Source: Cupriavidus sp. WGlv3 (lineage in GTDB: Bacteria > Pseudomonadota > Gammaproteobacteria > Burkholderiales > Burkholderiaceae). Taken from it: a stretch of DNA of 64,000 bases. The notes under the pieces are model-generated. The model saw only the letters and a program-made list of their open reading frames with translations. It ran no database searches and was not told the DNA's origin. This document shows, piece after piece, positions 34,012-53,330 of the stretch (position 1 is its first letter; every line of letters begins with the position of its first letter). Position numbers and translations under genes: made by a program. The stretch is taken from the NCBI RefSeq assembly GCF_023952475.1, contig NZ_JALHRX010000009.1:124001-188000 (forward strand). The letters are read 5' to 3'.

Positions 34012-34332
34012 TTATTTGCGGCTCTTCGGCGCCTTCGGTTCCGAAGCCGGATAGTCATACCGTTGCGGCGATTGCGGCCCCTCGTTGACGGCGGGGCTGG
34101 CCGGCGTGGCAGGCGTTGCCGGTGTGGCGCGGGTGCCCGGGCCGCCTGGCGTCGCGGGTGTGGCAGGCGTTGCAGGGGTGGCGCGGCGCGTGTCGCCCTG
34201 GCCCGGCATGACATCGGAGGCCGACGTGCCCGGCGCGCGCGTGTCGGCGCCAGGACGCGTGGTGGTGGTGGTCTGGGCCCACGCGGGCACGCTGAGTAGC
34301 GCGGCCAGCGCAAAAATCGCGGTGTGTCTCAT
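34012..34332 (-). CDS. Small secreted protein with Ala-Thr-Pro repeats
   Basis: 106 residues. The signal peptide MRHTAIFALAALLSVPAWAQ is cleaved at WAQ-T. The mature part is low complexity, with two runs of ATP-type tripeptides (about residues 56-65 and 74-84) and a basic tail. The DNA repeats with it, for example GTGGCAGGCGTTGC twice. The start has a GGAAGGAG ribosome site. Function unknown; repeat length may vary between strains. Confidence 0.7.
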   Translation of the reverse strand: MRHTAIFALAALLSVPAWAQTTTTTRPGADTRAPGTSASDVMPGQGDTRRATPATPATPATPGGPGTRATPATPATPASPAVNEGPQSPQRYDYPASEPKAPKSRK

Positions 34333-34430
34333 GACAGTCTCCTTCCTCGTGAATCCATCGCTGATGGCCAACGGCGTTCGGCAGCGGCCGGAACTGGCTC
34401 CGTTGCGAAAGCCATGCCAGCGTGCGCAAC

Positions 34431-34706
34431 TCAGCCGCCGGTACGATCGGGCGCGACCTCGATCTGATTGACGACGTCGCACCCGCCGGCATGCGTGCGC
34501 ACGCAGGCCTCGACCGCATCGCGGTCAGCGGCGCTGCCAATCGCGCCACGCAGCGTGATGCGGCCTTGCGCCACGTCCAGCGCAATCTCGCTGACGTCGA
34601 GGCCGCTCTCCCACAAGCGCTCGCACAGCGAGGCCTGCAGCGCCGTGTCGGCCGCGCCGACGGCATTGCCGCGTGGGTTGGTGTCCGTCTTCGGGGAAGC
34701 AGGCAT
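34431..34706 (-). CDS. BON-domain protein, short cytoplasmic form
   Basis: 91 residues from the ATG at 34706, no signal peptide. One BON domain (about residues 20-85) includes LCERLWESGLDVSEIALDVA and QGRITLRGAIGSAADRDAVE, ending in VVNQIEVAP. BON domains bind phospholipid or other surfaces and are found in OsmY-type stress proteins. It is 22 bases downstream of another BON gene on the same strand, so the two are likely co-transcribed. Confidence 0.8.
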   Translation of the reverse strand: MPASPKTDTNPRGNAVGAADTALQASLCERLWESGLDVSEIALDVAQGRITLRGAIGSAADRDAVEACVRTHAGGCDVVNQIEVAPDRTGG

Positions 34707-34728
34707 GAGCAAGGTCCGCGCCGCGGCC

Positions 34729-35295
34729 TCAGTACATGCGCATGCCGTGGCCGGGATGGCCCTCGGCCGCGGCCGGCCTTGCCACATGCAGGTGGTTGAC
34801 CAGATCCCTGACGCCGAAGACCTCGTCGGCGATATCCTCGATGCGGTACTTCTGGTGCCGGTCCGGCACGCTGCCCTCCAGCGTCACCACGCCCTGCTGG
34901 ACCCGCACCTCGACCTCGTTCAGGTCAAGCCGGCCACTGCGCGTCAGTTGCTCGCACAGGTCTTCCAGGATGCGTTCGTCGCTGCGCTGGTAGTTGCGCG
35001 GCCCGACCGGCCGCCATGGTTCCGTCCCGCCACGGTAGAGGTCCATGCGCTCGTTGTAGCCGGTGAACTGGCGGTAAGGGTCGGTCCTGCCCCGGGCTTG
35101 CGGGGCCTGGGCCTCGTGCGGCCGCCATTCCCCGGTACCGCGTCCGGCAACGCGGCCGCCGCCAAATTCGCCGGGGTCGACCGGCTGGTCATAGTCGTAC
35201 ACGCCATAGGCACCCACGTAGTGGCTGCGCATATCGGCCTCGGGCACGGCGCTTTCGTGCCATGGCGGGCCGCGCCAGTTGTCTCTGCGATCCAT
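34729..35295 (-). CDS. BON-domain protein with Gly/Arg/Tyr-rich N-terminus
   Basis: 188 residues from the ATG at 35295, after GGAGG. The first 100 residues are polar and probably disordered (MDRRDNWRGPPWHES, DPYRQFTGYNERMDLYRG). The C-terminal BON domain (about 105-175) has PRNYQRSDERILEDLCEQLT, VRVQQGVVTLEGSVPDRHQK and FGVRDLVNHLHV. It is clearly paralogous to the gene at 62938 (PKNYRRGDDRIHDEVCDRLA; FGVQDVINHIRV). There is no signal peptide. Probably stress-related. Confidence 0.8.
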   Translation of the reverse strand: MDRRDNWRGPPWHESAVPEADMRSHYVGAYGVYDYDQPVDPGEFGGGRVAGRGTGEWRPHEAQAPQARGRTDPYRQFTGYNERMDLYRGGTEPWRPVGPRNYQRSDERILEDLCEQLTRSGRLDLNEVEVRVQQGVVTLEGSVPDRHQKYRIEDIADEVFGVRDLVNHLHVARPAAAEGHPGHGMRMY

Positions 35296-35339
35296 CGTTG
35301 CCTCCGTTGTTGCCTCCGCTCCTGCCTTGGTCTGTTGCG

Positions 35340-36494
35340 CTACTTCAGCCGGGGCGGTACCAGGCCGTGGTCCGCGGTGCGCAGTTGGCCATGGCGCAGC
35401 TGCTCGACCGCGCACGCCAGCGCACGCGCCACGTTGTCGACTTCGCCCTGCACGCTGGTATCGTGGTCCAGCGCGACATGGCTGGTGGCATAAGGCTCGT
35501 AGTAGCCGATATACCGGTCCAGCCGCGCCTGGGCGCCGGCATCGATCAATCCCATCCAGTCCAGCCAGTCCGACAGCGCGCGGCGCACACCTTCGATGCC
35601 GGCGACGTCGCCATGCACCACCAGCCCGTAGGCGCGCCCGGCCAGGTGCTTGGGATAGTCCCAGCCCGACAGCTCGATCGCCTTGGCCCTTGCCACGTCC
35701 TTGCCGCGCGTGGTGGTGGGATCCGGGTTGCCGCCATCGGCGCAGACCAGCCGGTCCATCATCAGCTTGAGCGGGCTGCTGACCTGGTACCAGTACACCG
35801 GCGTGACGATGAGCACGCCATGGCAGGCGGCCCAGCGCGGGTAGATCTCGTTCATCCAGTCATTGACCTGGCCCAGCGCATGGTTGGGATAGCAGCTGCA
35901 CGGCCAGTGGCACAGCGGCATCGCGGTCGATACGCAGCCCTTGCACGGATGGATATGCAGTTGCGCGTCGGAAGTCAGGTGGCTCAGGTCGAGCAGGTCG
36001 ACCTCGATGCCCTGCGCTTCCAGTCGCTCGCGCGCCCGCCCGGCCAGGCGCCAGGATTTCGACATTTCGCCCGGGCAGGTGTAGTCGTTGCGCGAGGCCG
36101 CACACACCAGCAGCACGCGCGAGCGCGTGGCCGGGTCGGCCTGGCGCTGCTGGGCCACGCGCACCGCCTCGCTGGCGGCGCGCCATTCGTCGGAGAGGTC
36201 GTAATCCGGGTCGGCATAGCCCGCGCCCGCCTTGTGCGTGAGCGGCGCCTTGCGGCTTTGCTCATAGGCGTCCCAGGCAATGCGCTCGAGCCGGCCCAGC
36301 GCTTCGTCCTCGTGCCGATAGGCGGGGTCGGTAAAGCGCGCCAGGAAGCGCTGGCGAAAGACTTCGCGCGGCAGCGGACTGGTTACCTGGCCCTTGCGCA
36401 CGTCCTCGGGGTTGCCGGCGTGGCGCGGCGCGCGCGGCGCATCGTGCGCGGGACGGTCGGGGCGCGTGGGTGGCTTCGGCGGCTGCTCGGGCAT
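35340..36494 (-). CDS. Flavodoxin/NADPH-FMN reductase family protein with clustered cysteines
   Basis: 384 residues from the ATG at 36494, after CGGAGA. The N-terminal 125 residues are an extension of unknown role; the flavodoxin-like fold follows from RVLLVCAASRNDYTCPGEMS (phosphate loop) through VLIVTPVYWYQVSSPLKLMM. Five cysteines, C184, C187, C195, C199 and C201 (HPCKGCVSTAMPLCHWPCSC), are packed as in iron-sulfur flavoproteins (Isf), though with different spacing, suggesting a 4Fe-4S or Zn site next to FMN. It is probably an electron-transfer reductase. It diverges from the CinA-like gene with a GTA-N5-TAC-type element in between. Confidence 0.8.
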   Translation of the reverse strand: MPEQPPKPPTRPDRPAHDAPRAPRHAGNPEDVRKGQVTSPLPREVFRQRFLARFTDPAYRHEDEALGRLERIAWDAYEQSRKAPLTHKAGAGYADPDYDLSDEWRAASEAVRVAQQRQADPATRSRVLLVCAASRNDYTCPGEMSKSWRLAGRARERLEAQGIEVDLLDLSHLTSDAQLHIHPCKGCVSTAMPLCHWPCSCYPNHALGQVNDWMNEIYPRWAACHGVLIVTPVYWYQVSSPLKLMMDRLVCADGGNPDPTTTRGKDVARAKAIELSGWDYPKHLAGRAYGLVVHGDVAGIEGVRRALSDWLDWMGLIDAGAQARLDRYIGYYEPYATSHVALDHDTSVQGEVDNVARALACAVEQLRHGQLRTADHGLVPPRLK

Positions 36495-36576
36495 GTCGGT
36501 CTCCGTACAAGTCGTTGCGCACCGGACATGCAAGATGAGCGCCACCACCGCGCAAGGTGTGCGCCGCGCGCGGCGC

Positions 36577-36593
36577 GCAGCTTTTACAGGCGC
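36577..36593 (+). promoter_or_regulatory. GTA-N5-TAC element, GCAGCTTTTAC plus AGGCGC
   Basis: In the 248-base gap between the divergent flavoprotein and CinA-like genes. The 12-mer TTTTACAGGCGC at 36582-36593 recurs exactly, inverted, at 61582-61593 in another divergent gap 25 kb away. A related sequence GTACATTTTTC lies at 36609-36619. Confidence 0.5.
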
Positions 36594-36742
36594 GCTCCGG
36601 CGCTGCATGTACATTTTTCCCCGCATTAGCACCCGCCGCTGCCGCCAGCGGGCGCTTGCTGTCCCTGCAGCGCCGCGCGTGCACTAGCCACTTGCTGGCA
36701 CGGAACCTGCCGCCCTGCGGGAAATCGACTGCGGATACCGCG

Positions 36743-37333
36743 ATGGAGAGCATGCGAGTGAGTGCGATAAGCCACGGTGGTGCTGACGGCAGCAACAACG
36801 TCGGCATCGCGCGCTATCTGCTGCGCCATAGGCTGCGCGTGGTCACGGCGGAATCCTGCACCGCCGGCCTGATCGCCTCGCGCATCGCCGAGGTGCCGGG
36901 TTGCGGCGATGTGTTGCGCTGCGCGATCGTGGCGTACTCGCCGTCCGCCAAGGAACAGCTGCTGCAAGTCCCGGCGGAGACCATCCGGCGCCATGGCCTG
37001 ACCAGCGAGGCCGTCTCGCTGGCGATGGCGCGCGGCGCCATGCAACTGACCGGCGCGGACCTGGCGATCGCCAACACCGGCGTTGCCGATGGCGGCGGCG
37101 ACGGCGATATCCCCGCCGGCACGCAATGCTTTGCGTGGGTGTTCCGTCGCCACGGCCATGCCGCGCACGACGTGGTATCGCATGCGGAAGGGATTGCGGC
37201 ATTTACCGAGACACGCCGCTTTGCCGGCGCGCGCAATGCCGTGCGCGAAGCGGCCGCCGACTGGGCGCTGGCACGCATCTGCCATTACCACGAACTGACG
37301 CGCAGCGGGCAAGGCCGCGAGCCGCGCACATGA
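36743..37333 (+). CDS. CinA C-terminal domain protein, NMN deamidase (PncC)-like
   Basis: 196 residues. The domain removes the amide from nicotinamide mononucleotide in pyridine nucleotide recycling. The signature RVVTAESCTAGLIASRIAEV (about 33-52) with the reactive Ser is clear, and LTGADLAIANTGVADGGGDG corresponds to the second motif. There the usual GxAGPGG is changed to GVADGGG, so activity is uncertain. The start is ATG 36743 or ATG 36752 (the latter directly after GGAGAG). Only the C-terminal domain is present, no CinA N-domain. It stands at the edge of the stress-gene block. Confidence 0.85.
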   Translation: MESMRVSAISHGGADGSNNVGIARYLLRHRLRVVTAESCTAGLIASRIAEVPGCGDVLRCAIVAYSPSAKEQLLQVPAETIRRHGLTSEAVSLAMARGAMQLTGADLAIANTGVADGGGDGDIPAGTQCFAWVFRRHGHAAHDVVSHAEGIAAFTETRRFAGARNAVREAAADWALARICHYHELTRSGQGREPRT

Positions 37334-37414
37334 ATCGCCGGCGTGCCGAAACGGCATGCCGGCAATCCCGAGGGCCCTGGGCCCGACCGACGTAGTCTTG
37401 CAACGGAGACCATC

Positions 37415-37759
37415 ATGAAACGCACTCTCGCTACCACGGCACTGGTCGTCGGCACCGCGCTCTGCCTGCCGGCCTTTGCCCAACAAGCCCCGGCGTCGCC
37501 GAACGTGCCGAACCCCAGCGTGCCGCCGATCGAAGGTTCGCCTCCGGCCTCGCGCAACCAGCCGGCCGCTACCGACATGGGCTCCGCTTCCGCCCCCGGC
37601 GCCAAGGACACTATGAAGAAATCGAAGTCGAAGTCGGACAAGGCCTCGAACACCGCGCCCAGCAAGAAGCCGCGCGAGCAAGGCGCGCCCGCCGCACCGA
37701 CCGCCGATGCGCCGAGCGGCCCCAAGGGCGATTCGCCGGATCCGGCGCCCAAGCAGTAA
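37415..37759 (+). CDS. Small exported Pro/Ala/Lys-rich protein
   Basis: 114 residues with signal peptide MKRTLATTALVVGTALCLPA, cleaved at AFAQ-Q. The mature chain is Pro/Ala/Ser-rich with a central Lys/Ser tract (MKKSKSKSDKASN), no domain, and is probably disordered in the periplasm. It follows ACGGAGACC. Function unknown. Confidence 0.7.
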   Translation: MKRTLATTALVVGTALCLPAFAQQAPASPNVPNPSVPPIEGSPPASRNQPAATDMGSASAPGAKDTMKKSKSKSDKASNTAPSKKPREQGAPAAPTADAPSGPKGDSPDPAPKQ

Positions 37760-37784
37760 GCGCCCGATCAATCCTGAAAACACG

Positions 37785-37803
37785 CGGCGCGCCGTGCGCG
37801 CCG
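37785..37803. terminator. GC hairpin between convergent genes
   Basis: 8-bp stem CGGCGCGC / GCGCGCCG with a 3-base loop, between the ends of the small exported protein gene and the minus-strand membrane protein gene. No T-tract. Confidence 0.4.
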
Positions 37804-37864
37804 GCTGCTCGCCTGCAGCGCCCGCAACGCAACGGACTATCGCGTTAACGGGCGTCGCGCCAGG

Positions 37865-38482
37865 CTAGCCGCCGCCGCGCATGGCCCGCGTCGCCTGCGC
37901 CAGCAGCGCCTCGCGTTCACGCCGGCGCCAGCGCACGCAGCGCCATAGCTCCTCCAGGTAAGGGAGCCCCGCCAGCAGCACCACCGCCACCAGCAGGCCG
38001 GCCAGATAGGCCGGCGGCAGCGGCTCTGCCTTCAACGCCAGCGCCATCCGCGCCGGCTCGGAGCCGCGCCCGAACAAGGCCAGAAACTGGCCCCAGTGCA
38101 ACACCACCACATACGACGCCGCGGCCAGCGGCAGGACTTCCAGCAGGCTGTGCATGTGCTGCTCGACCGGTGCGATATGGCGGCGCCTGCTGGCGTAATG
38201 CACATCCCACCATGCGGTGAGCTCGTGGATGACCAGCGCCGCCAGCACCACCGCGATCACCAGCGCGTTGACCTCCAGGAACAGCACCAGCAGCAGCGGC
38301 AGCCCGACTTCGGCCAGCATCAGCATGTGCAGCAGCGATTCGGTGACGCCGGCGTTGCGTTCGATCTGCGTGGCCCGGTGGCAGAGCCAGTCCCCCACGC
38401 CCGCCAGCAGCCACAGCGGCACCAGCCCGTACATCAGCACGAGCCGGGCGGCATGTTCGAAGGCAGGGAGGTCGGCCGGCAT
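37865..38482 (-). CDS. Integral membrane protein of unknown function
   Basis: 205 residues with about five hydrophobic helices (near 10-32, 48-68, 70-92, 115-133 and 155-177). Several His/Trp residues lie at membrane borders (WLCHRATQIERNAGVTESLL; HELTAWWDVHYASRRRHIAP; VEQHMHSLLEVLPL). The H-x-x-x-W-x-x-H and E-x-H-x-H patterns could ligand a metal or haem. I do not recognise the family. It is followed 28 bases upstream on the strand by the DUF2383 gene, probably in one operon. Confidence 0.75.
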   Translation of the reverse strand: MPADLPAFEHAARLVLMYGLVPLWLLAGVGDWLCHRATQIERNAGVTESLLHMLMLAEVGLPLLLVLFLEVNALVIAVVLAALVIHELTAWWDVHYASRRRHIAPVEQHMHSLLEVLPLAAASYVVVLHWGQFLALFGRGSEPARMALALKAEPLPPAYLAGLLVAVVLLAGLPYLEELWRCVRWRRREREALLAQATRAMRGGG

Positions 38483-38510
38483 GGCAGTGCTGTGGCCCGA
38501 TGCGCGCCGG

Positions 38511-38951
38511 CTACGGCCGCTCTTGCGGCGCGCGGTACTGCTGTCGCAGCACCCGGAACAGCTCGTGGTTCACCTGCACGCCGCGATACTGCCTGCGCAC
38601 CACGGCGCGCAGGCGCGAGCCCAGCACATGCGTGCGCAGCGCCCGCGCATAGCGACGCTGCACCGCATGCTCGCGCTTGCTGATGGCCTGCACGATGGAA
38701 CGGTCCGACCTGTGCTTGCCCATCCCTTGTGTCGTCCCGGGGGCCGGTGGCAATGCCTCCGGCACCTCGCCCAGGTCGAGCAGGCACGCCTGCAACTCAT
38801 GCGCGGCCTGCGCGAACGCATTGGCGCGGCTGGTGAGCACGGACTTGAGATGCGGGTTGGCCGCCGCGATGGCAGCGCGGCGGCAGCCCAGTTCGCCCTC
38901 GCGGGAGGCCGCGATCAGCGCGTTCAGCAACAGGATTTTTTTCTTCGCCAT
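38511..38951 (-). CDS. DUF2383 (PA2169-type) helical protein
   Basis: 146 residues, all-helical. The DUF2383 core LLNALIAASREGELGCRRAA and LKSVLTSRANAFAQAAHELQ (about 7-60) forms the ferritin-like four-helix half bundle of the PA2169 family. The second half is Arg-rich. The Glu/His pattern of ferritins is only partly present. Family function is unknown and members are frequent in stress loci. Co-directional with the membrane protein genes on either side. Confidence 0.78.
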   Translation of the reverse strand: MAKKKILLLNALIAASREGELGCRRAAIAAANPHLKSVLTSRANAFAQAAHELQACLLDLGEVPEALPPAPGTTQGMGKHRSDRSIVQAISKREHAVQRRYARALRTHVLGSRLRAVVRRQYRGVQVNHELFRVLRQQYRAPQERP

Positions 38952-38987
38952 GGCACACCTGCCCTGGTCCGCGGGCGGACCGTGAAG

Positions 38988-39359
38988 TCACCGATCGGAG
39001 CCGGCGGCTGCCGGCGGTTGCGCGTTGGCGCCGGACATGTTGCGCACGCCGGACTGGTCCAAGGATAGCGGCTGGCCCGGCCTGGCGCCAGCTGCGGCGA
39101 AGGCGTGCTGCGCGGCGGCCCGCCACGCCTTGCGCGCCTCGCGCATGCCACGCAGGTTCATGGCGATCAGCGCCAGCTGCAGCACGATCAGCGCATGGGC
39201 TTCGCCGTGCCAGCCCCACGCAATCCACAGCACGTTGCTGGCCAGGAACACCCAGAAGCCGGCACGCCGCCGCGCGATCGAGCGCGAACCGACCAGCCAG
39301 GTCGCCACTACCGTCACCACCATTGCCGGCCATTGCGCCGCCTCCAGCCACTGATCCAT
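38988..39359 (-). CDS. Small membrane protein
   Basis: 123 residues from the ATG at 39359, strongly supported by AAGGAG upstream. Three hydrophobic segments (about 12-30, 35-55, 58-75) include SIARRRAGFWVFLASNVLWI and WHGEAHALIVLQLALIAMNL, resembling the repeat unit of PnuC/YgjV-type small membrane proteins, followed by a polar C-terminal tail. Function unknown. First gene of the minus-strand trio at 37.9-39.4 kb and divergent from glgE. Confidence 0.75.
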   Translation of the reverse strand: MDQWLEAAQWPAMVVTVVATWLVGSRSIARRRAGFWVFLASNVLWIAWGWHGEAHALIVLQLALIAMNLRGMREARKAWRAAAQHAFAAAGARPGQPLSLDQSGVRNMSGANAQPPAAAGSDR

Positions 39360-39497
39360 GGGTCTCCTTAGATGGCTTGCCACGTGCCGGCGATGGCACG
39401 CATGGGCTCAAAGGGGCAAGAACCATACCGGCGCGCGCACCGGCCGGCAGCGGCCGTGCGGGCTTGCGCGTTATTTCCATCGGCGCGGCGGCCACCA

Positions 39498-39508
39498 GTA
39501 CTTTTTAC
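39498..39508 (+). promoter_or_regulatory. GTA-N5-TAC element GTACTTTTTAC upstream of glgE
   Basis: Lies in the 338-base gap (39360-39697) between the divergent small membrane protein gene and glgE, 190 bases before glgE. It is followed by AAGGCG, like the elements at 36577 and 61588 (AGGCGC). I see no further gene in this gap. Confidence 0.5.
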
Positions 39509-39697
39509 AAGGCGTTGCCGGATCGGCACATGCGCTGCCGCGCCGCACGCCCTTGCGGTGCTTGGGCGAACCGGCCCGTCGCGGCGCGCGGGCGCGCTGG
39601 CACGCACTTCGCATGGCAGAGCCATCCCGGCGGCAGGCCGCAAGGCGCCGCTCCGGGATTTTTGTTGCTCCGCCGGAGCGAAACACCGGGAGGACAT

Positions 39698-43123
<3,426 letters not shown>

Positions 43124-43144
43124 CAGGCATACGTGGAGACACGG

Positions 43145-50953
<7,809 letters not shown>

Positions 50954-50957
<4 letters not shown>

Positions 50958-53209
50958 GCCGCGCTGGCGCGCCCTCGCCGCTGCAGGCGCTCGCGCTGCG
51001 CGCCGGCCTGCTGCCGCACTGGACCGATGCCTGGGACCAGCCGCGCGCGGTCGGCGACGCGGCCTTGCGGCGCGTGCTGGAAGGACTGGGCCTGCCCTGC
51101 GGCAGCCCCGGCCAGTGCGCCGCCTCGCACGCGTGGCTGGCCGCCGACGACGCGGCGCATGCGCTGCCGCCGCTGGTGACGGCCGAGCGCGGCCAGCCGG
51201 TCGCGGTGCCGTGGCCGCATACCCTGCCGCAGCGCGCCTACCGGGTGACGCTGGAAGACGGCGCGATCATTGCCGGCACCGCGGTGCGCGGCGCGGGTGC
51301 CGACGCCGCGCTGATGCACTTGCCCGCCATCGATGTCTGCGGCTACCACCGGCTGGACCTGGGTGATGGCCATGCCACGCTGGCGGTGGCGCCGCGGCGC
51401 TGCTACGGCGTCGCCGACGCGCTGCGGCATGCCGGCCGCGGCAAGGGCGACGGCGAAGGCGCGCGCACGTCGCCGTGGGGCCTGGCGGTGCAGCTCTACA
51501 GCCTGCGGCGCGGCGCGGCCTGCGGCATGGGCGACCTGACCGCGCTGGCCGAAGGCTGCGCCAGCGCCGCCCGCGCTGGCGCGGACGCCATCGCCATCAA
51601 CCCACTGCATGCGCCCTTCGCCGCGCTGCCCGAGCGCTACAGCCCGTATGCGCCGTCCAGCCGGCTGTTCCTGAACCCGCTCTATGCCGACCCTGCCACG
51701 GTGTTCGGCCAGGCCGCGGTGGATGCCGCCATCGCCGGCCTGGACGCGGGCGCCACGCTGCAGGCGCTCGACGCCCGCAGCGAGATCGACTGGATCGCGC
51801 TGGCGCCGCTGCGCTACGCCATCCTGCGCTGGCTGTGGCAGCGGCGCGAGTCCCTGCTGCCGCGCGCGGCGCTGGACGACTATGCCGCCTTCCGCGCGCG
51901 CGGCGGCACCGCGCTGCATGCGCATGCCTGCTATGAGGCGATCCAGGCGCGCCGGCTCGGCGACAGTGCCAACGGCAACGTCAACAACCAACGGGCCGCG
52001 CCGGACTGGCGCTGCTGGCCGGTCACGCTGCGCTCGCCGGCGGATGCCGCGGTGACCGCCTTCGCGCAGGCTCATGCCGACGACGTGGGCTTCCACGCCT
52101 TCGTGCAATGGCTGGCCGATGATGGCCTGGCACGGGCGCAGCGGGCGGCGCGGGACGCCGGCATGGCCATCGGCATCATCCGCGACCTTGCAGTGGGCGC
52201 CGACCCGGGCGGCAGCCAGGCCTGGACGCGGCAGCCCGAAACCCTGGCCGGCTTCCATGCCGGCGCGCCGCCGGACCTGTACAACCCGCTCGGGCAGGAC
52301 TGGGGCGTGGCGGTGTTCTCGCCGCGCGGGCTGCGCCGGCACGGCTACGCGGCGTTCCTGGAGATGCTGCGCGCCAACCTGTCGCACGCGGGCGGACTGC
52401 GCATCGACCACGTGCTGGGCCTGGCGCGCATGTGGCTGGTGCCGGCCGGCGCGCCCGCCAGCGACGGCGCTTACCTGCGCTATCCGCTGCAGGACTTGCT
52501 GCGGCTGGTGGCGCTGGAGTCGTGGCGGCATCGCGCCATCATCATCGGCGAGAACCTCGGCACGGTGCCGCCGGAACTGAATGCGGCACTGTCGGCGCGC
52601 GGCGTGCTGGGCATCGACGTGCTGTGGTTCCAGCGCGAAGCGCAGGCGCAGGACGACGCACGGGATGAGGCAACGGAAGAGACCGCCGACCTGGCCGGCC
52701 AGGAGGCAGGCACAGCCGCCTTCCTGCCGCCGCAAGACTGGCCCGCGGATGCCGTCGCCACCACTACCACACATGACCTGCCCACCGTCGCCGGCTGGTG
52801 GGCCGGCCAGGACCTGGCGTGGCGCGACCGGCTGCAACTGCTGGCGCCGGGCGAAACCCTGGCGCACGCGCAGGCCGGCCGCGCGCGCGAGCGCGTAGCG
52901 CTCTGGCAGGCCTTGTGCGAGGCCGGGCTATGCAGCGGCGCCGTGCCCGCGCCCGACCACGCCCCGCTGGACGCGGTGCTGGCCTGGCTGGGCACGGCGC
53001 GCACCGCATTGCGGCTGCTGCCCGTGGAAGACTTGCTCGGCCTGCCCGAGCAGCCCAACCTGCCGGGCACCACCAGCGGCCATCCCAACTGGCAGCGCCG
53101 GCTCGATACCGAGGTGCGTGCGTGGTTCGGCACCCCGGCGCTGCGCGCGCGCGCCGACGCATGGCAAGGCATCCGTCCCGGCGCACGCCATCCGCCGGCG
53201 CAGCGATGA
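50954..53209 (+). CDS. malQ: 4-alpha-glucanotransferase (amylomaltase)
   Basis: Transfers glucan segments between malto-oligosaccharides and releases glucose. 751 residues, GH77, bacterial long type with N-terminal beta domains (about 1-150). Conserved blocks are WGLAVQLYSLRRGAACGMGD, INPLHAPF and YSPYAPSSRLFLNPLY. Nucleophile D485 is in GGLRIDHVLGLARMW, E533 in IIIGENLGTVP, and THDLPTVAGWW holds the third carboxylate. A Glu/Asp-rich insert (about 565-590) lies just before it. The start follows GGGAGGA and overlaps the glgX stop. Confidence 0.93.
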
Positions 53210-53330
53210 GGGCTACAAGTCCCACCGCCACCGCCAATGTGCCGTGTCCGGAACCGCCATTCGCATCGATCGTGCAACCGCCTTTCGATCCGCTAAGCTT
53301 GACCCACCCCCCACGCGCAGGAGCCCCGCC

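Noticed and set aside
34085..34200. CRISPR-like or tandem DNA repeat array
   Set aside because: The repeats are short tripeptide-coding units within a gene, without regular unique spacers.
36577..36593. Treating the TTTACA part of the recurring element as a simple sigma-70 -35 box
   Set aside because: No consistent -10 hexamer is found 16-18 bases downstream among the copies, and several copies are palindromic, which fits an operator better.
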